DNA of 64,000 nucleotides from Erigeron canadensis (GCF_010389155.1 NC_057768.1:50076778-50140777); one strand, 5' to 3'. Shown: positions 1 through 12,609, numbered from the stretch's first letter. Numbers and translations: made by a program. Notes: generated by a model from the sequence alone, not told the origin.

Positions 1-975
1 ATCCTCGGCGTTAATAAATCCAGTAGAACTTTTCAAACAAAACAAAACAAACAAAAATTACCACGTGAGGAGGGTAATGGATCCAAAGACGAAATGCAAA
101 CCATTAATCATTTTCAAAAGCATTAAATAAACATATTAATCATTTTCTATATAAAAGAAAACAAAAGAATGTGATACCTGTTATGTTGGGTGGCTAATGA
201 TGAGTTGATTGTTGAAGTCTCATACGAATATATATATATGCAAACAAAAGAAAAAAAGGGCCAGCACCAACTGGTTGTTTTGTTTGGAGGAGTGCTTTTG
301 TTTTGGTTGCGTGTACCTCCGGGAAAAGCATGAAAACGTACAATTCGTTTTCTTTCCTTCTTAGTCTAATGCATGGAGAGCCCAACAACTTCTATTTCTT
401 TAGAACAGATACACTATCAATGCCGTTTCCAATAATAATGAGAAAAAAAAAAAACGAGGTTCAAGACAAAAGGCAAAAAATAATCCCCAAAAATAATAGT
501 AAAGAAATAATATATAATAGCGATTATAGGTTACAATTAACTATATGAAACAAGAAATTGTAAATTCTAAAGTTATACTTAAATAACTTAAAAAACAGTA
601 AAAAAACAATCACTTGATGATTAAGTTTGTTAAAATATTATAATTATTTTTATATTTTTATGGTTTTTAAAATAACTTTTCGCTAAAAATTGCATCAAAA
701 AACAATTTCGAGAATAAATGATTGATTAACTCTTTTTTTTTTTAAAGGTACATTGTATTAGACAATATACTTTAATTGATTTTTTGAGTAAAGGTTAATT
801 TCTATTTTTTAATTTTATTATTTATAGGCTTACGGATACCAACGCTCTAATAGGTTCCACATAAACCCTCCCTCCCTGTTTACAGCTATAGGAATTTGGC
901 TGTTGTTCCCCTTTCCTTAATTTAAAAACCCTTGCTCTGTTTCTTCTATCCCGTGTCATCTCATCCAAATATCGA
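1..975. other. Upstream intergenic region of the protease gene
   Basis: AT-rich DNA with long A and T runs. No coding feature is convincing here; the short open frames lack domain signatures. The last 130 bases are less AT-rich and hold pyrimidine-rich stretches (CCTCCCTCCC near 867, TTCTTCTATC near 942), typical of a plant 5' leader. The best TATA-like string is the weak TTTAAAAA at about 921-928, about 50 bases before the start codon. The promoter position is therefore an inference. Confidence 0.4.
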
Positions 976-2385
976 ATGGCTGTTTTACTATTTATAAGTT
1001 ATCTATTCTTATTAACATCAGCAGCAGCAGTTGTATCATCGAAGAAGTTAGTTATGATGTATCCACTAAGTCATTCCTTATCTAGGAATTCAGAATTATT
1101 ATTATTTAACACATCGCTTCTCCTGAAATCCACAAGTAGCCGCTCGGCCGCCCGTTTCAACAACAAAAGGCAGCAGCAGCGTCGTGGTGCAGCAGCAGTG
1201 GCTCTTTCTCCGGGGAGTGATTACACCATGCCCTTGTCACTTGGAGGAAGAGTGGAGGTTAGTGTTTATATGGATACAGGAAGTGACATCGTCTGGGTTC
1301 CCTGTTCATCAGGGAGTAATTTTACTTGCATTCTGTGTGAAGGTAAAACCCACCTATCTGCTCATCATAACTTATCTGCCACTGCTTCCCCTGTTTCATG
1401 CCAGTCACGTGCTTGCTCTGATGTCCACTCTTCTATCCCGACTTCGGACCTCTGTGCCATGGCTCGATGCCCCTTGGAATCTATTGAGATGTCTGAATGT
1501 GACGACTCATGCCCTGCCTTTTATTATGCTTACGGCGATGGAAGCTTCGTTGCCCGTCTTTACAAAGACACACTCCAAATGTCTTCTTTGATCATCATAA
1601 AGAATTTCACGTTTGGTTGTGCCCATGAAGCACTAGGGGAGCCCGTTGGGGTTGCTGGCTTTGGCAGGGGACCTCTGTCTTTACCCGCTCAGCTGCATCA
1701 TAATCAATTCTCTTATTGCTTGACTTCCCACTCTTTTGATTCGCACCATGTCCGACAACCCAGCCCACTCATCTTAGGCCGTCGTTTTGGCAATAATAGT
1801 GACTTGGCCTACACTCCCATGCTTGAAAACATAAAACGTCCTTACTATTATTACGTTGGGTTAGAAGCAATCACGGTTGGTAACAAGCGTATACCAGCCC
1901 CCGAAAATATGAAGAGGATTGACAGACAAGGAGACGGTGGTATGGTGGTTGATTCAGGTACCACTTACACTATGTTGCCTCCACAGTTATATAACTCGGT
2001 TGTATCCCAGTTTCTCAACACCTTCAAACGGGCTGCCTCTGTTGAAGACAGGACTGGGCTTAGCCCGTGTTACTACCTACCGCCCAAGCCCAACAAAGTC
2101 GTAATACCACAACTGGTGCTGCATTTTGTGGGGAATACAAGTGTGGCGATGCCAAGCAGGAATTACTTCTACCAGTTTACAGACCATCATCATCAGAATA
2201 AGGCTGTGGGTTGTATGATGTTAATGAACGCTGGTTTTTTTCCAGATAGTGATGGGCCCGGGCCAGCTGGGTTGCTAGGGAACTACCAGCAACAAGGACT
2301 GGAAGTGGTTTATGATTTGTTGAACAAACGAATCGGCTTTGCTAACAGGAAATGCGCCTCTTTGTGGGAAACCTTGCAGCATTAG
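976..2385 (+). CDS. Pepsin-type aspartic protease (A1 family, nepenthesin-like), secreted
   Basis: A 469-residue endopeptidase in a single uninterrupted frame. An N-terminal hydrophobic segment (about residues 4-20) looks like a signal peptide, so the product should enter the secretory pathway and act in the wall, apoplast or vacuole. A short basic pro-region with the run KRQQQRR (64-70) follows. Catalytic motif one is DTGSD (Asp100) and motif two is DSGTT (Asp326). The flap tyrosine sits in YGDGS (186-190). The 110-185 stretch is cysteine-rich, as in the nepenthesin-type insert of plant atypical proteases, and the C-terminal LLGNYQQQGLEVVYDL box (433-448) is the family's usual ending. Length and lack of introns fit the group of Arabidopsis At4g16563. 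Both catalytic Asp are present, so it should be active; substrate unknown. The start was chosen because it gives the signal peptide and the frame has no upstream extension with a better one. Confidence 0.93.
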   Translation: MAVLLFISYLFLLTSAAAVVSSKKLVMMYPLSHSLSRNSELLLFNTSLLLKSTSSRSAARFNNKRQQQRRGAAAVALSPGSDYTMPLSLGGRVEVSVYMDTGSDIVWVPCSSGSNFTCILCEGKTHLSAHHNLSATASPVSCQSRACSDVHSSIPTSDLCAMARCPLESIEMSECDDSCPAFYYAYGDGSFVARLYKDTLQMSSLIIIKNFTFGCAHEALGEPVGVAGFGRGPLSLPAQLHHNQFSYCLTSHSFDSHHVRQPSPLILGRRFGNNSDLAYTPMLENIKRPYYYYVGLEAITVGNKRIPAPENMKRIDRQGDGGMVVDSGTTYTMLPPQLYNSVVSQFLNTFKRAASVEDRTGLSPCYYLPPKPNKVVIPQLVLHFVGNTSVAMPSRNYFYQFTDHHHQNKAVGCMMLMNAGFFPDSDGPGPAGLLGNYQQQGLEVVYDLLNKRIGFANRKCASLWETLQH

Positions 2386-2514
2386 TTAATTAATTACAAC
2401 CAACCAACCAAACGCGCTTTTGGCTTTGACTTTCTTTTGGGGTTTCCGTAAAGTTGACCCGCCCGCTCGTGCGGATTATTTAACACTCGTATTATATTGT
2501 GGAAAGTTGTAAAT

Positions 2515-2606
2515 GAAATAAATGTATGGGCTGCCTGCCTTGCTTTGTCACCTGCCACGCCTCCCATTTTCTGTAAAATTACTTCCGTATGTTCGTATAA
2601 ATAAAA
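2515..2606 (+). terminator. Probable 3' UTR and poly(A) signals of the protease gene
   Basis: AATAAA-like signals follow the stop codon: AAATAAATG at about 2515-2523 and ATAAATAAAAC at about 2596-2606. They are the first good candidates downstream, placing transcript ends roughly 150-250 bases after the stop. This is motif evidence only. Confidence 0.45.
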
Positions 2607-2640
2607 CTAGTTTTCTCGCCCCGGAAAAAAATGACGAAAT

Positions 2641-3173
2641 GTAAAATTTGAAACGTGAAAAAAATCAGTGATACATACCTAAAATTAAACGAAGAATATA
2701 AAGTGGTTCAAAAAACAATTTAAAAAAAAACACGTGATAGTTTTATTTGATTATCAAGTCGTTGGCCATGCAAATGTCAAATGTTTTTTATTCAAAAGAA
2801 TTCTTGAAAAGTCTTACAAGTTAATATATATTGATAAATGAATAAAAAACAATGAAATGTAAACGTTGGGGAAAAGTATTAGAAAAAATGTGAAAACAAA
2901 AAAATTAAAGAGACATTCTTTTAGCTAGGTAGTGCTACGTTGACCAGAGAGAACATTTATTAGGTTTTTTAATGTAATAGACCCTGATAAAAATGATTGC
3001 AAATTAACATACTACTACATGAAAGGCTAAAAAGATATCCGTAAAATACGCACGTTTAATGTTAGTGAGAATAATTATAAAATGAATTTAAAAAAAAAAG
3101 GAGGTTGGCTGGTATGCAGCAACCTGCTTGCTTGCTTCATTGTACATAAGGTCGTCCTTAATTGTATATATAT
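2641..3173. other. Intergenic, no feature seen
   Basis: AT-rich, with no credible open frame, RNA gene or repeat boundary that I can identify. Confidence 0.4.
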
Positions 3174-3176
3174 TAA

Positions 3177-3466
3177 GGTCATGTTTGGTTCGCAGATTCT
3201 GATGAAATTTAATGGAATTAGAATTGAATTTCATTCTTTAGTGCGTTTGGTTGCCAATGATGAAGGAATATCATTCCGTTGGAATGTCAACATTCTCTCA
3301 TTTGATGGAATCTCATTCCATGGGGATGGGGGAAGGAATCTCATTCCGTCTCTCCCTTAAATCTTCAAAAAATGAAAAACATTTCATCAAATTCTATTCC
3401 ATCAGATTCCAATTCTTTCAATAGATTCCATTCCATCAAAAAACATTTCATGAACCAAACGCGCCC
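3177..3466. mobile_element. Tourist-like (PIF/Harbinger) MITE with TAA target duplication
   Basis: A 290-bp element. The left end reads GGTCATGTTTGGTTCGCAGA and the right end TGAACCAAACGCGCCC, imperfect terminal inverted repeats of the GG-CATGTTTGGTTC kind used by Tourist MITEs. TAA occurs immediately outside each end (3174-3176 and 3467-3469), the usual 3-bp duplication of the PIF/Harbinger superfamily. The interior repeats GGAATCTCATTCC-like strings in both orientations and encodes nothing. It would depend on a Harbinger transposase supplied in trans. Confidence 0.8.
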
Positions 3467-3469
3467 TAA

Positions 3470-4135
3470 CTGTTCATTTAGATATACCTTTTTTTTCCTG
3501 TTAAATTTATATAACAACTATTAAATTATATTTTTTAACATATTTTTATATTTAGAATATTTTTAAATATTTTAAATTAAAAATAAAACCATTGTAATTT
3601 TAATATGAGAACTAGCTCATTTGCTAGATCTTTATTTATATGTAATAAATAACATTAGTACCCAATTCTTTATAAAAATATTTTAATTTAGCTAAATTTA
3701 TTTGAAATTTCACAATAAGATTTATTAAAATTGCAATGAGATTTAAAAGATCACAATAAGATTTCGCAAAATCGCATGAGATATCACAAAATCGCATTGA
3801 GATTTTGGTACAAATCGTAACAGTCAAATGTTTTTAGTATTTTAGGATGTGTGTGTTGTTTTAATAATTATATTAGGAGTGTTTGAAAAGACTCGATCCG
3901 AAAACGTAATTTTTTTTTTATAATCCAGATGAACTAATGATAACCTATATGAACAAGCATAACCCAGGTTAAGAAAACCACAACCTATAAGAGCGAGACT
4001 ACATAACCCATATGAGCATACCAAATTAGCCAAATCAGTTTACTGACTCAAACAAAACAAAATCCCGAAACCAAACCTTTCAAAAGCATCCATTAACTAA
4101 AGTGTACATTTTAACATGAGTATGAAAATGTTTTT
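3470..4135. other. Intergenic, no gene seen
   Basis: AT-rich. A short degenerate direct repeat built on AAAATCGCATGAGAT-like strings lies at about 3725-3815. Nothing else is recognisable. Confidence 0.35.
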
Positions 4136-4199
4136 ATAGTACCAGAGACCCAGTATGGTGGTACCAGATAGGAGGTCTTGAAGCTCTAAAGAAGAAAAG

Positions 4200-4948
4200 A
4201 GGAATAGTTCTTTGCCAAAAGAGCCCAGCTGAAACAAAACTTCAATGAAGGCGGAGATCGCTACCTCGAATCTAGAATGCTAAGGCAAATGCCTGAAGAG
4301 ATTCTGTCTGTTAGAGTTTATGGCGCCAAGAAAGGAGGGATAAATGTTCCCTTGGAAAGGCAAGGAGTGAGCAAAGTGCTATTAGAAGGTGTTGCCAAAA
4401 ATTCCTTTGGGCCAAATGAATAGATCAAAGTTTATAAGCCTATCAAGGACAAGAGGGCTGATAGTTATAAGCCACTGATCACCATGGCAGGCGAGTAGAT
4501 AAAGAGAGTTTTCAGCGCTGCCAGACATCCATTCCCAGCTCCTCCTCCACCTCCACCAGCGAGGTTTCCAGCTAAGAGGCCAACAACCACCACTTACTCT
4601 TCTCAGCTTCCTTCTTCTCTCAGAGCAGTTCCCATTTTAGATATTGAAGATGAACCAATTCTAAATCTAAAAAAGCCTCCAATGGTTTCATTCAGAGAGG
4701 GTGCTAATGATCAAAGACATGGAGGGTTATGTTTTTACAACATTCATGGACATGAACTCTTCTTCAGAATTGATGATATTGGGAAAGCATACCCTGGCTA
4801 TCTTGTCAAAATAAGAAAGTATTGTATCAAGACTACCAATAATCTAGATTTCATAAAGATGATTGACCAAGAACTGTTAAAGCCAAAAAGACAAAAAAAG
4901 ATGAAGCTTTCATCAAGGCCAAGCAAGAATCGCAATGGGATTAAGTAG
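4200..4948 (+). pseudogene. Remnant of the C-terminal env-like ORF of a Sirevirus-like element
   Basis: The open part (4682-4948) reads GGLCFYNIHGHELFF and then LVKIRKY. The minus-strand element at 56.5-57.3 kb has GGLCFCNVHVHELFF and LVKIRKY at the same places. Upstream, 4200-4680 still shows the proline-rich segment (PAPPPPPP) and SLRAVP found in the other copy, but stops and shifts interrupt the frame. The function of this ORF class is unknown. In SIRE1-type elements the position downstream of pol is called env-like purely by analogy. Confidence 0.6.
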
Positions 4949-5086
4949 TTCTTGTTATATTTGTAATTTTGTTTCTTGTAAATTTTCTATCTTATATAAA
5001 GTCAACATCCCACCACTTCACTTGTATTACTTGTAAGTTCAAGTACTTTTTACCCAACAATGTCTCCTCAACAAATAGGGGGGGAT

Positions 5087-5688
5087 TGTTGAGTCATGGA
5101 TTCACCGAGGAGACTCAGTGTTGATTGTTGCCAATAACTCCTCAACGATGACCAATATCTTCAGAGTTAAGGATAAGTTCAATGACTCACCACCAAGTTT
5201 TGTAAGTCAAATATTGACGGCAAAAGGAAGATAAGAAGAATGGTCCCAAAATGAAGACATGTGACCTTGTAACGAAATGGTACCTTGGAGCTTCTCTCTC
5301 ACACCCAATTTGGAAACAAATAAGATGGAGACAGAGATGCCTACGTACCAGTTTACACACCAATAGATGATCGACAACCTTTCTAGTGTTAAAATTATAT
5401 GTGTTGTCATGTGTTTCCTTCTCTCTCTATATATAAGACATCACTTGACCTAGCCATTAGTTGGTTGGTGTGTCCACAATACTTAGTGTGTGTGTTCTTA
5501 TATTTGTTGTAATATTGTTAAGTTTTATGTGTGTCAAAAACTTAACATTTATTTCTCTTTTCTTTCTTAAAATTTGACCGTATATTCACTATTTAATCAA
5601 TAAAGTTATAAAACTTATGATTAAACTTGTTTACATTCTAATTCTTTTATCTTTAAAGTAATTTACATTAGTTACGTTGTTAATTACA
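5087..5688 (+). repeat. 3' LTR of the truncated copia element
   Basis: Starts TGTTGAGTC directly after a G-rich polypurine tract and probably ends near AATTACA at about 5688. A TATA-like CTATATATAAGA lies at about 5427-5438. It aligns with the LTR at 55720-56363 over most of its length. The end point is inferred from that alignment. Confidence 0.55.
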
Positions 5689-5790
5689 TAAACTTGACTT
5701 TCATATACAATTCATTCTTTTCTAACATTATTTCATTATATCAATAATATCATTATTTTCTAACATAAACATTAATAGCCAAACACATTT

Positions 5791-5847
5791 GGTCATTTGA
5801 ATGGGTTAGTTAACCATATGGTCATTTGAATGGGTTAGTTAACCATA
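5791..5847. repeat. Short tandem duplication, 29-bp unit
   Basis: GGTCATTTGAATGGGTTAG and the bases after it, to TTAACCATA, occur twice in a row, at 5791 and 5820. No function is evident. Confidence 0.85.
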
Positions 5848-5850
5848 GGG

Positions 5851-7424
5851 AAATTCTTATGAAAATGGTGCGATCAACATGCTACAACAATAATTAACCT
5901 AAATTAGTTAGGGTTCACAAATATAATTTTGATAACCTAAGATCCCCAATTTTTCTCTCACACAAGAACCTTAATCTCACTACAAGAATTATAGGTTAAA
6001 TTCTTATCTTAAATGGAGAAATTGGATTGAAAGGAGATGAAATTCACAAATTTCCTCTTTCTCTTCTTGCCTAAATCAATTCACCCAACCTTCTACACAC
6101 CCAAACCCAATACTTTTATGAATTTGCTTGAGATTATTGAATGATAGTTTTGATTTTTGATAAAAAAAAACAAAAAACAAAAAGAAGACATATACACTTA
6201 ATTACTAGAAGATGTGAGAGGACATGAGTGGAGAAGGTTAGTGTTAGTGGAAAAGGATGAGTCATAAGAACAAGTTAGTTAACCTTTTTTCCTTTTAGCC
6301 ACGTTTTCTTTTGAAAAATAAAGGGTATTATACTCGCTAGCAATAAGGTCCCACCTATTGTAACTCCATTTCTAAAATAAAAAGCTAGGAAATTATTTTA
6401 ATGCTAAAAGTACAATAAAGGTTTATTTTAATTACCTTTTTGGGAATGAGGTGTTACAATGTGGATTTTAAAAAATTTTTGCCTGACTGTGTTAAAAGAC
6501 AACGAAAACAAACATTATTTAACCAAACCTAAAGGTAACGGTTTGTTCATTTATTAAAAATGTGTTATTGTATCCATAAGCAATAATTAAAGGAAATCCA
6601 AATGGCACCATTGCACCAACATAAATGTCAAACACTTTTACATAAGGACAATGTCATAAACATTTAAATATAATAAACAAAAGTCTATAAATGAGGCAAT
6701 CATGGGTGACTAAGACAAGCTTTAAGATCATCTACACAAGTTTCACATCTTCTCACTTCTACCTGTTCACTAATGCTGGACTTGAGGGCACGACACCTTT
6801 TAAAAGAGCAAGTGTTAGTTAAAGAATTAGCTAAGTAATATAACGCACCATTAATAAAACATTTGTCTATTTAAACATTATAGAAAACCTGACACCCAAG
6901 TTGATGCAGTGCCGGCTTAAGCTTTTTGGGGGCCTTAAACGAGATTCCAAGTCCCAGTGCAATACTTTGATGTCTTTTTTTTGGTTTTTTTTTTGTTTTT
7001 TAACATTAAATAGTTTTATTTTTGAGCATCAAATGACTACTCTATTGAAAGAGCATCAAATTTTAGAAACATTTATAATTTTTATAATTTATCGATGTAC
7101 TATTTTTGAGATAAAAGATTTTGAATGAATTAGAAGAATGATTTATGAAGGAGAGATAAAAAAAATGAGTGATTGAGATTTTAGGAGAGCAAAAAGGTAT
7201 TATAGTTATTTTAGATAAATATAGATTAGATAGGAGGGGTATTTTGGAGAAATAAATATTGAAACTTAAAATAAATATTAAAGTTTTAAGTTCAATGTTG
7301 AAAATTTAAGTAAAATCTGTTTTATGATATAATATAGATATAGATATAGATATATATAGTGGTTTTATTCTTATTCGTGTGATCCAATGTTATTTTTTTT
7401 AATTAGTGGTCATGTATACATCTA
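5851..7424. other. Intergenic, AT-rich; possible hAT-end fragment
   Basis: No gene found. A TATA-like CTATAAATGAG at about 6686 is followed by no convincing reading frame. At about 6906 CAGTGCCGGCTTAAGC resembles the CAGNGCCGG termini of plant hAT elements, but I find no partner end. A simple GATATA-rich tract lies at about 7327-7360. Confidence 0.3.
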
Positions 7425-7451
7425 CTAGATTATTGACCCGCGTAATACGCG
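7425..7451 (-). mobile_element. Helitron-like 3' terminus
   Basis: Read on the minus strand, a perfect 6-bp inverted repeat with a 1-base centre (CGCGTATTACGCG) is followed about 10 bases later by CTAG and then T. Hairpin plus CTRR at an A|T target is the Helitron 3' signature. An almost identical terminus lies at 53255-53281. The matching 5' end is uncertain; a related family segment at 12610-12775 may mark it. Confidence 0.55.
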
Positions 7452-7569
7452 AATATTCATATATCTCTTATATAAATAAACAAAATTTTTATGACAACAT
7501 TAAATTTTAAAAAATGTTTACACGTCATTATTAGACTCATTCCTATTAATTATATCTTTATGATTATCT

Positions 7570-8052
7570 TGATTTATGACATCATCCTATTTAAGGTTTA
7601 AACTTAATTAATAATTTATGATTTTTTCTTTTCTAAGATTAAGTCTCATGTAATTGAAAATGTAAAATTTAATTTATTTTTTTAAACGACTTTCAAAATA
7701 ATATCACCATACATTTTCGTCTTAATATTATCAATTAGTCCGAGTATATTAAATAAAAGACAATTGTTATGACATCGTCATTTTATAAAAATAGCTTATT
7801 TGTCATCTCTAAATTCTCCTATTTAAGGTTTAAACTCTTTAGTTAATTTATGATTTTTTCTTTTCCAAGCTTAAGTCTTATGTAAATTAAAATGTAATTA
7901 TTTAATTTATTTTTTTTAAACGACTTTCAAAATAATATCACCATATCTTTTCGTTTTAATATTATCAATTAGTCTGAGTATATTAAATAAAAGACAATTG
8001 TTATGACATCGTCATTCTATTAAAATAGCTTATTTGTCATCTCTAAATTCTT
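7570..8052. repeat. Tandem duplication, about 234-bp unit
   Basis: Two adjacent copies share long strings such as GACTTTCAAAATAATATCACC (starting at 7688 and 7922) and GACAATTGTTATGACATCGTC. The offset is 234 bases and only scattered substitutions separate the copies. Noncoding. Confidence 0.85.
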
Positions 8053-8703
8053 TCTTAAAGTTTAGGATTTTTTTTTTACTTATGATTGTAACAACACGAT
8101 TTTATCATTTGAATTCACATCAACAATGGCGTTTGGTTAGTGTGTGTTCTTGGTGTTTGTGTGTGTTTTGAAAGAGAATTTGGATCAATAGTGTGTTATT
8201 GATATGCCAAGTGTTATATGTTTTTGATTTCTAAGAGATTAAGGGTTATTTATAGTCTAAACAAACTAACAATGCTAATAATCACAATTAGCCCCTCAAC
8301 TTTAGAAATCATCAACTCATGACTTAACAACAAGTAAGTCCATAACTTAAATTACAATGTATCACTACTTTTGAATTTCTAACAATGATATACGTACTTT
8401 GCTTCTTTAAATTTATTTCATTTTTTGATATTTATAATGTACTTTTCTATAAAAAAAAAATATAAGTTTTTTATTTTCTTTTGAAAAATTTTATATTTTA
8501 TACATTGTCTTTTAACTTTCAATCATCTAAATAATTTTATTCTAAAAGACTATTAATTTATCCTCATATTATGCGGGTAAATAAGTTAATTATATTTATT
8601 CGACATATAAGGTATAATATTCCGAGGTTATGAGTATGGTTGAACTATCCCATATTTCTTAAACATTAACGTAACTTAATATTATAAAAGTTTTATTAAC
8701 AAG

Positions 8704-8732
8704 TCCGGGTTAAACCAGGGTTAATTAGCTAG
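8704..8732 (+). mobile_element. Helitron-like 3' terminus
   Basis: CCGGGTTAAACCAGGG forms a palindrome-like hairpin and is followed by TTAATTAG and CTAG with T next. The structure matches Helitron 3' ends. No 5' end was assigned. Confidence 0.45.
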
Positions 8733-9649
8733 TTAATAACATGTTATCATTTCATGACATCATATTATTTAATATAAATAAAAAAAAGTAATAAATATTT
8801 GATTTTATATATAAATATTTGATTTTTACATAAGATGAGCTATTTGATTTTAAATAAGAAAAATCATATAGATATATTTTTTTAACATATTATTTATTCT
8901 TCAATTTCATATTAGTAGAAAATATTAATTTCATGTAATCAAAATTCAGGGTTAAGTTTGGAACTTAAGATTATATACTAAGTCAACATTTATAATTTCA
9001 TGGTATATAAAATACAAAGTCAATATTAAAGCTATTTGATTCGGTGAAATTTGAAATTAACTTAGCCTTCAATTATATGTTATAAATACGTATATTATAG
9101 TTTCAGTTGATATATGCATAACATAAAATCAAAACTTACAATTTAAATTTTATAGGTAAAGTTTATTCTTTTAAAACCTTTTCTAAATTTTTATATATAC
9201 TTTTATTATAATATATTAATATTATTTAAATACAGAAAGTTATATTTTGTTTAAGATATCTCTTATATAAATAAAACCAAATTCTTATGACATCATGATT
9301 TTTTAAGCAATGCACACTTGTCATTATTAGAATTCTTTATACCAATTATTTATTTTTTATTGTATTGATCTATGACATTATCTTTGTTTAAAGTTTAAGT
9401 CATTTTCTAATTATTTATTATTTATAATTTATTATTTTTTTCTAGCCTATGTCTTATGTAAATTAAAATATTGTGATTATTTTATTTATGATTTATTTCA
9501 CTTTTATTTTTGGTTATTTATGATGTCATTTTTTCTAACAAAAAAAGTTTAATTTTTATTTTATAAAAACTCTAATAACTTATACATGGTCTTTTAAATT
9601 TCTGTCATCTACATATTTTTGTAATAACAGTTATTAAATTAAGGTTAAG

Positions 9650-9950
9650 TCACCAGATGAACAATGTACTTTTTGTCATTTACATGGTTGCCCATTGAAC
9701 TGGATTATTGATGTGTATCACCCATATACTTTTCATTTTTTTTTACATGGTTGACCAACTGCTAACCTGATGACCTACTATAACAGGTTAATCTATATTT
9801 ACATGGTTGCTTATTGAATTGGATTACTAATGTACTTTCCCTCATTTACATAGTTACCAATTGAACTGGATTATTAGTATATATCACCAACATATTTTTC
9901 TATTTTTTACTTGGTTGACTAAATGTTGACCTGATGACCTATTAAAATGT
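9650..9950. repeat. Degenerate tandem duplication, about 150-bp unit
   Basis: Two copies share ATTTACATGGTTGC, TTGAACTGGATTATT, and TGTTGACC/GCTAACCTGATGACCTA strings. They are more diverged than the 7.6-kb duplication. Noncoding. Confidence 0.7.
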
Positions 9951-10308
9951 AAACATATCTACTATATGCTTGTACAGTTATATATAATATTATAATATGG
10001 TTACATAATAATCTCCTCTATTTCTATCCATTGATTCCAATTGTTGCTTTTATATTGCAAATTTTTATGGAAAATTGATGAAACATAAGGTATAATATTA
10101 TGAAGTTATGAGTAATATACATATTTTGTTGTTTACGCACACTAAATATATTTGATACAAAAATTTAAAGGTAGCTATATGCATTTTGCTTATCAAAACT
10201 ATAAAATGTTTCACTTAATTATAACATAGATATTTTAGTATATACCCAATCAATTTCGTCGCAACTCCAGTGGCGAATACATGTTTTTACAAAACTTTTA
10301 TTAAAATG

Positions 10309-10336
10309 CACCGGTTGAACCCATGTTATTAGCTAG
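10309..10336 (+). mobile_element. Helitron-like 3' terminus, degenerate
   Basis: CACCGGTTGAACCCATG is followed by TTATTAG and CTAG then T. The layout equals that at 8704-8732, with a weaker hairpin. Confidence 0.35.
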
Positions 10337-10339
10337 TAA

Positions 10340-11900
10340 AGTAGAAAGACTAATGTTGTATTTGACCAATTTTAAATTCAATGATGAATCATCATTTTGA
10401 TATTAACGTTGTAACTAAAATTCGAAATTCATCTAATGATCATTGTTAATTTAAGACTCTCTTATTTATAAATGATGTCATCTTTCACTTAAGTTTGAGT
10501 TAAGTCGACTTTAAACCCTTCATATTGTGGATTGTATGAACTATTTTATTCAAACCCTCTCTTCAATTATCGTTCAAAATTTTTGTGAAAAGTTTATTGT
10601 GATTTATTAAAAAATTTCAACTTTAATTAAAATATCTTGTAAGAGTTCACTCTACAATTTTTTAATTCTTTATTTTGATAGATTATAGTTCTTTAGCCCG
10701 AACGCAAAAACAATTTTCACTGTAATTCCTAACCATAATCGCTTATTCCTTTCGATTTCTTACTAAGCCATGGTTTGTTTGTTTCCTTCAACTATTTTGT
10801 TGCTATATTTGGTATTTTTGTATTATTTTTTAATAAATTGTAGCGCATAATTTATGTGAATTTATATATAAATAAATTCTTTTTATTAGTTACAATTTTA
10901 AAAAAGTTTACCATTTAAACAATAAGTGTATAGAGATATAATAAAATACAAATGATAGTAATAGATTGAAAAGAAAAAATGCATGATAATGATAGTAATA
11001 GATTAGAAAGAATTAGCGCACAAATATACATTAAACAATAGCAATAATTATTATTATTAGTTTATCGTTTAAGTTTGAATCTACCTTTTGTCTAAACTAT
11101 AAAGTAGAATAACTAAAATTGTGTTTGACCAATTATAAAGTCAATGATTATAACATCATTTTGATCTAAGCGAAGTAATTTATACCATTAATATCTTATC
11201 TTTTAAAATATCTCCACTACCCCTTTAGATAAATTACATTTACAACAATCTGCACCACTCGACATCGCCACCATCACCAATAATTGCGACATCACCACTT
11301 GTCGCTAACACTACCTAAACGCCGTCACAATCACCACCGCGACATCATGCAAGTACCGTGCTTTAAAAATGAAAACTCATCTAATGGTCATTGTTTCTCC
11401 ATTGTATAATTTAAGATTCTCTTATATATAGATGATGACATCTTTCACTTAAGTTTGAGTTAAGTTAATTTTAAGCCTTTCATATCTAAGAATTATATGA
11501 ATTATTTTATTCAAACCCTTTCTTATTAACTATCATTCAAAATTTATGCTTTTTTGATTTTTTAAAAAACTATTTTAGTATATATTGTAGCACATAGTTT
11601 ATGTGAAATTATGTTCAAGAAAAATTATTTTGTTGGTTATTAATTTATTATTTTGAAAAACTTTACCGCTTAAACAATATATGTATAGAGATAATATATA
11701 ATATAAAAATTAAAATACAAATAATAGTATTAGATTGAAAAGAAACAATGCATGATCATGATAATGATACGTTCAAAAGAATTAGTTTTTTTCTCCGTGA
11801 ATATACATTAAAAATAGCTATTATTATTATTAGTTTATCTTTAAAGTTTGAATACCATATTCAAAATTGATGTTTGATAACAATAATAGAGCTATTAAAA
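10340..11900. repeat. Large degenerate tandem duplication, unit about 750 bp
   Basis: A block beginning near GACCAATTTTAAA (about 10365) recurs near GACCAATTATAAAG (about 11128). Shared landmarks in the same order are CTTTCACTTAAGTTTGAG (10480 and 11440), TATTTTATTCAAACCCT, ATAGATTGAAAAGAAA/TAGATTGAAAAGAAAC with the nearby GCATGAT, and AAAGAATTAG. Substitutions and indels are frequent, so the duplication is old. Confidence 0.6.
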
Positions 11901-12609
11901 TTAGCTATGTTAACAAAAAGAGAAAAAAAATATAATTTAAAACTTTATGTTTAATATAAAATAGAGAGATACCTTACATTTTAGTGTTAGTTGTTAGATG
12001 CATAACATGTAGTAGTTAGAAATAGTCATTTTTTTATATTAGCTGATTAAATTATTGATAGATAAAAATCATTATAAAAGTTCAATGCGCTTTATATTTT
12101 GTCTAAATAATTACGTAGAAGTTTTAATGTCGTGTTTGCTTAAAAATAAATTTGGTAATAATACAATTATTTTGATCTAAGGGTTGTAACTAAAAATTTG
12201 AACTCATCTAATTTTTGTTTCTTCATAAAAGAATTTAGCCTTAAAAAATTAAATAGTGATCATAATAATAATATATTACTTAACCAATGGCATATAAATT
12301 AAAATGTATTCATATTTCAACTGCATGATTACTGTTAACCGAAATTTAAATAACCATTAATGTAACTTCATGTATTCTAGTGGATTTATTCTTACCTGGT
12401 TAAATATTTGTCAACTTATGATACTAAAAAAATTTAACATGTCATTAATTATATATGTTTCACGCGTATTACGGCGGTAATAATTTAGTTAATATTAATA
12501 TTATTATCATTATTATTAATTTTATGGCACATGAATTTGAAGGGAAGTTTACGTGTACATGTGTTGTTATACTAATTATTTACGGCCATGATTAATAATA
12601 ATAATTATA

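Larger units (their letters stand above)
4136..5688 (+). mobile_element. 5'-truncated Sirevirus-like Ty1/copia fragment (env-like tail plus 3' LTR)
   Basis: This piece begins abruptly inside a reading frame homologous to the one at 57303-56509 on the minus strand, continues through a polypurine tract (AGGGGGGG at about 5078-5084), and ends in an LTR starting TGTTGAGTC at 5087. The LTR shares long stretches with the one at 55720-56363, for example ATCACTTGACCTAGCCA and AGAATGGTCCCAA. Integrase and reverse transcriptase are absent, so it is a dead 3' remnant of the same family as the large element at the right edge. The right boundary is approximate, because no 5' LTR exists to fix the duplication. 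Confidence 0.7.

Noticed and set aside
6901..7128. Possible hAT element start and 75-codon frame
   Set aside because: Only one end-like string is visible; the frame is T-rich low complexity.
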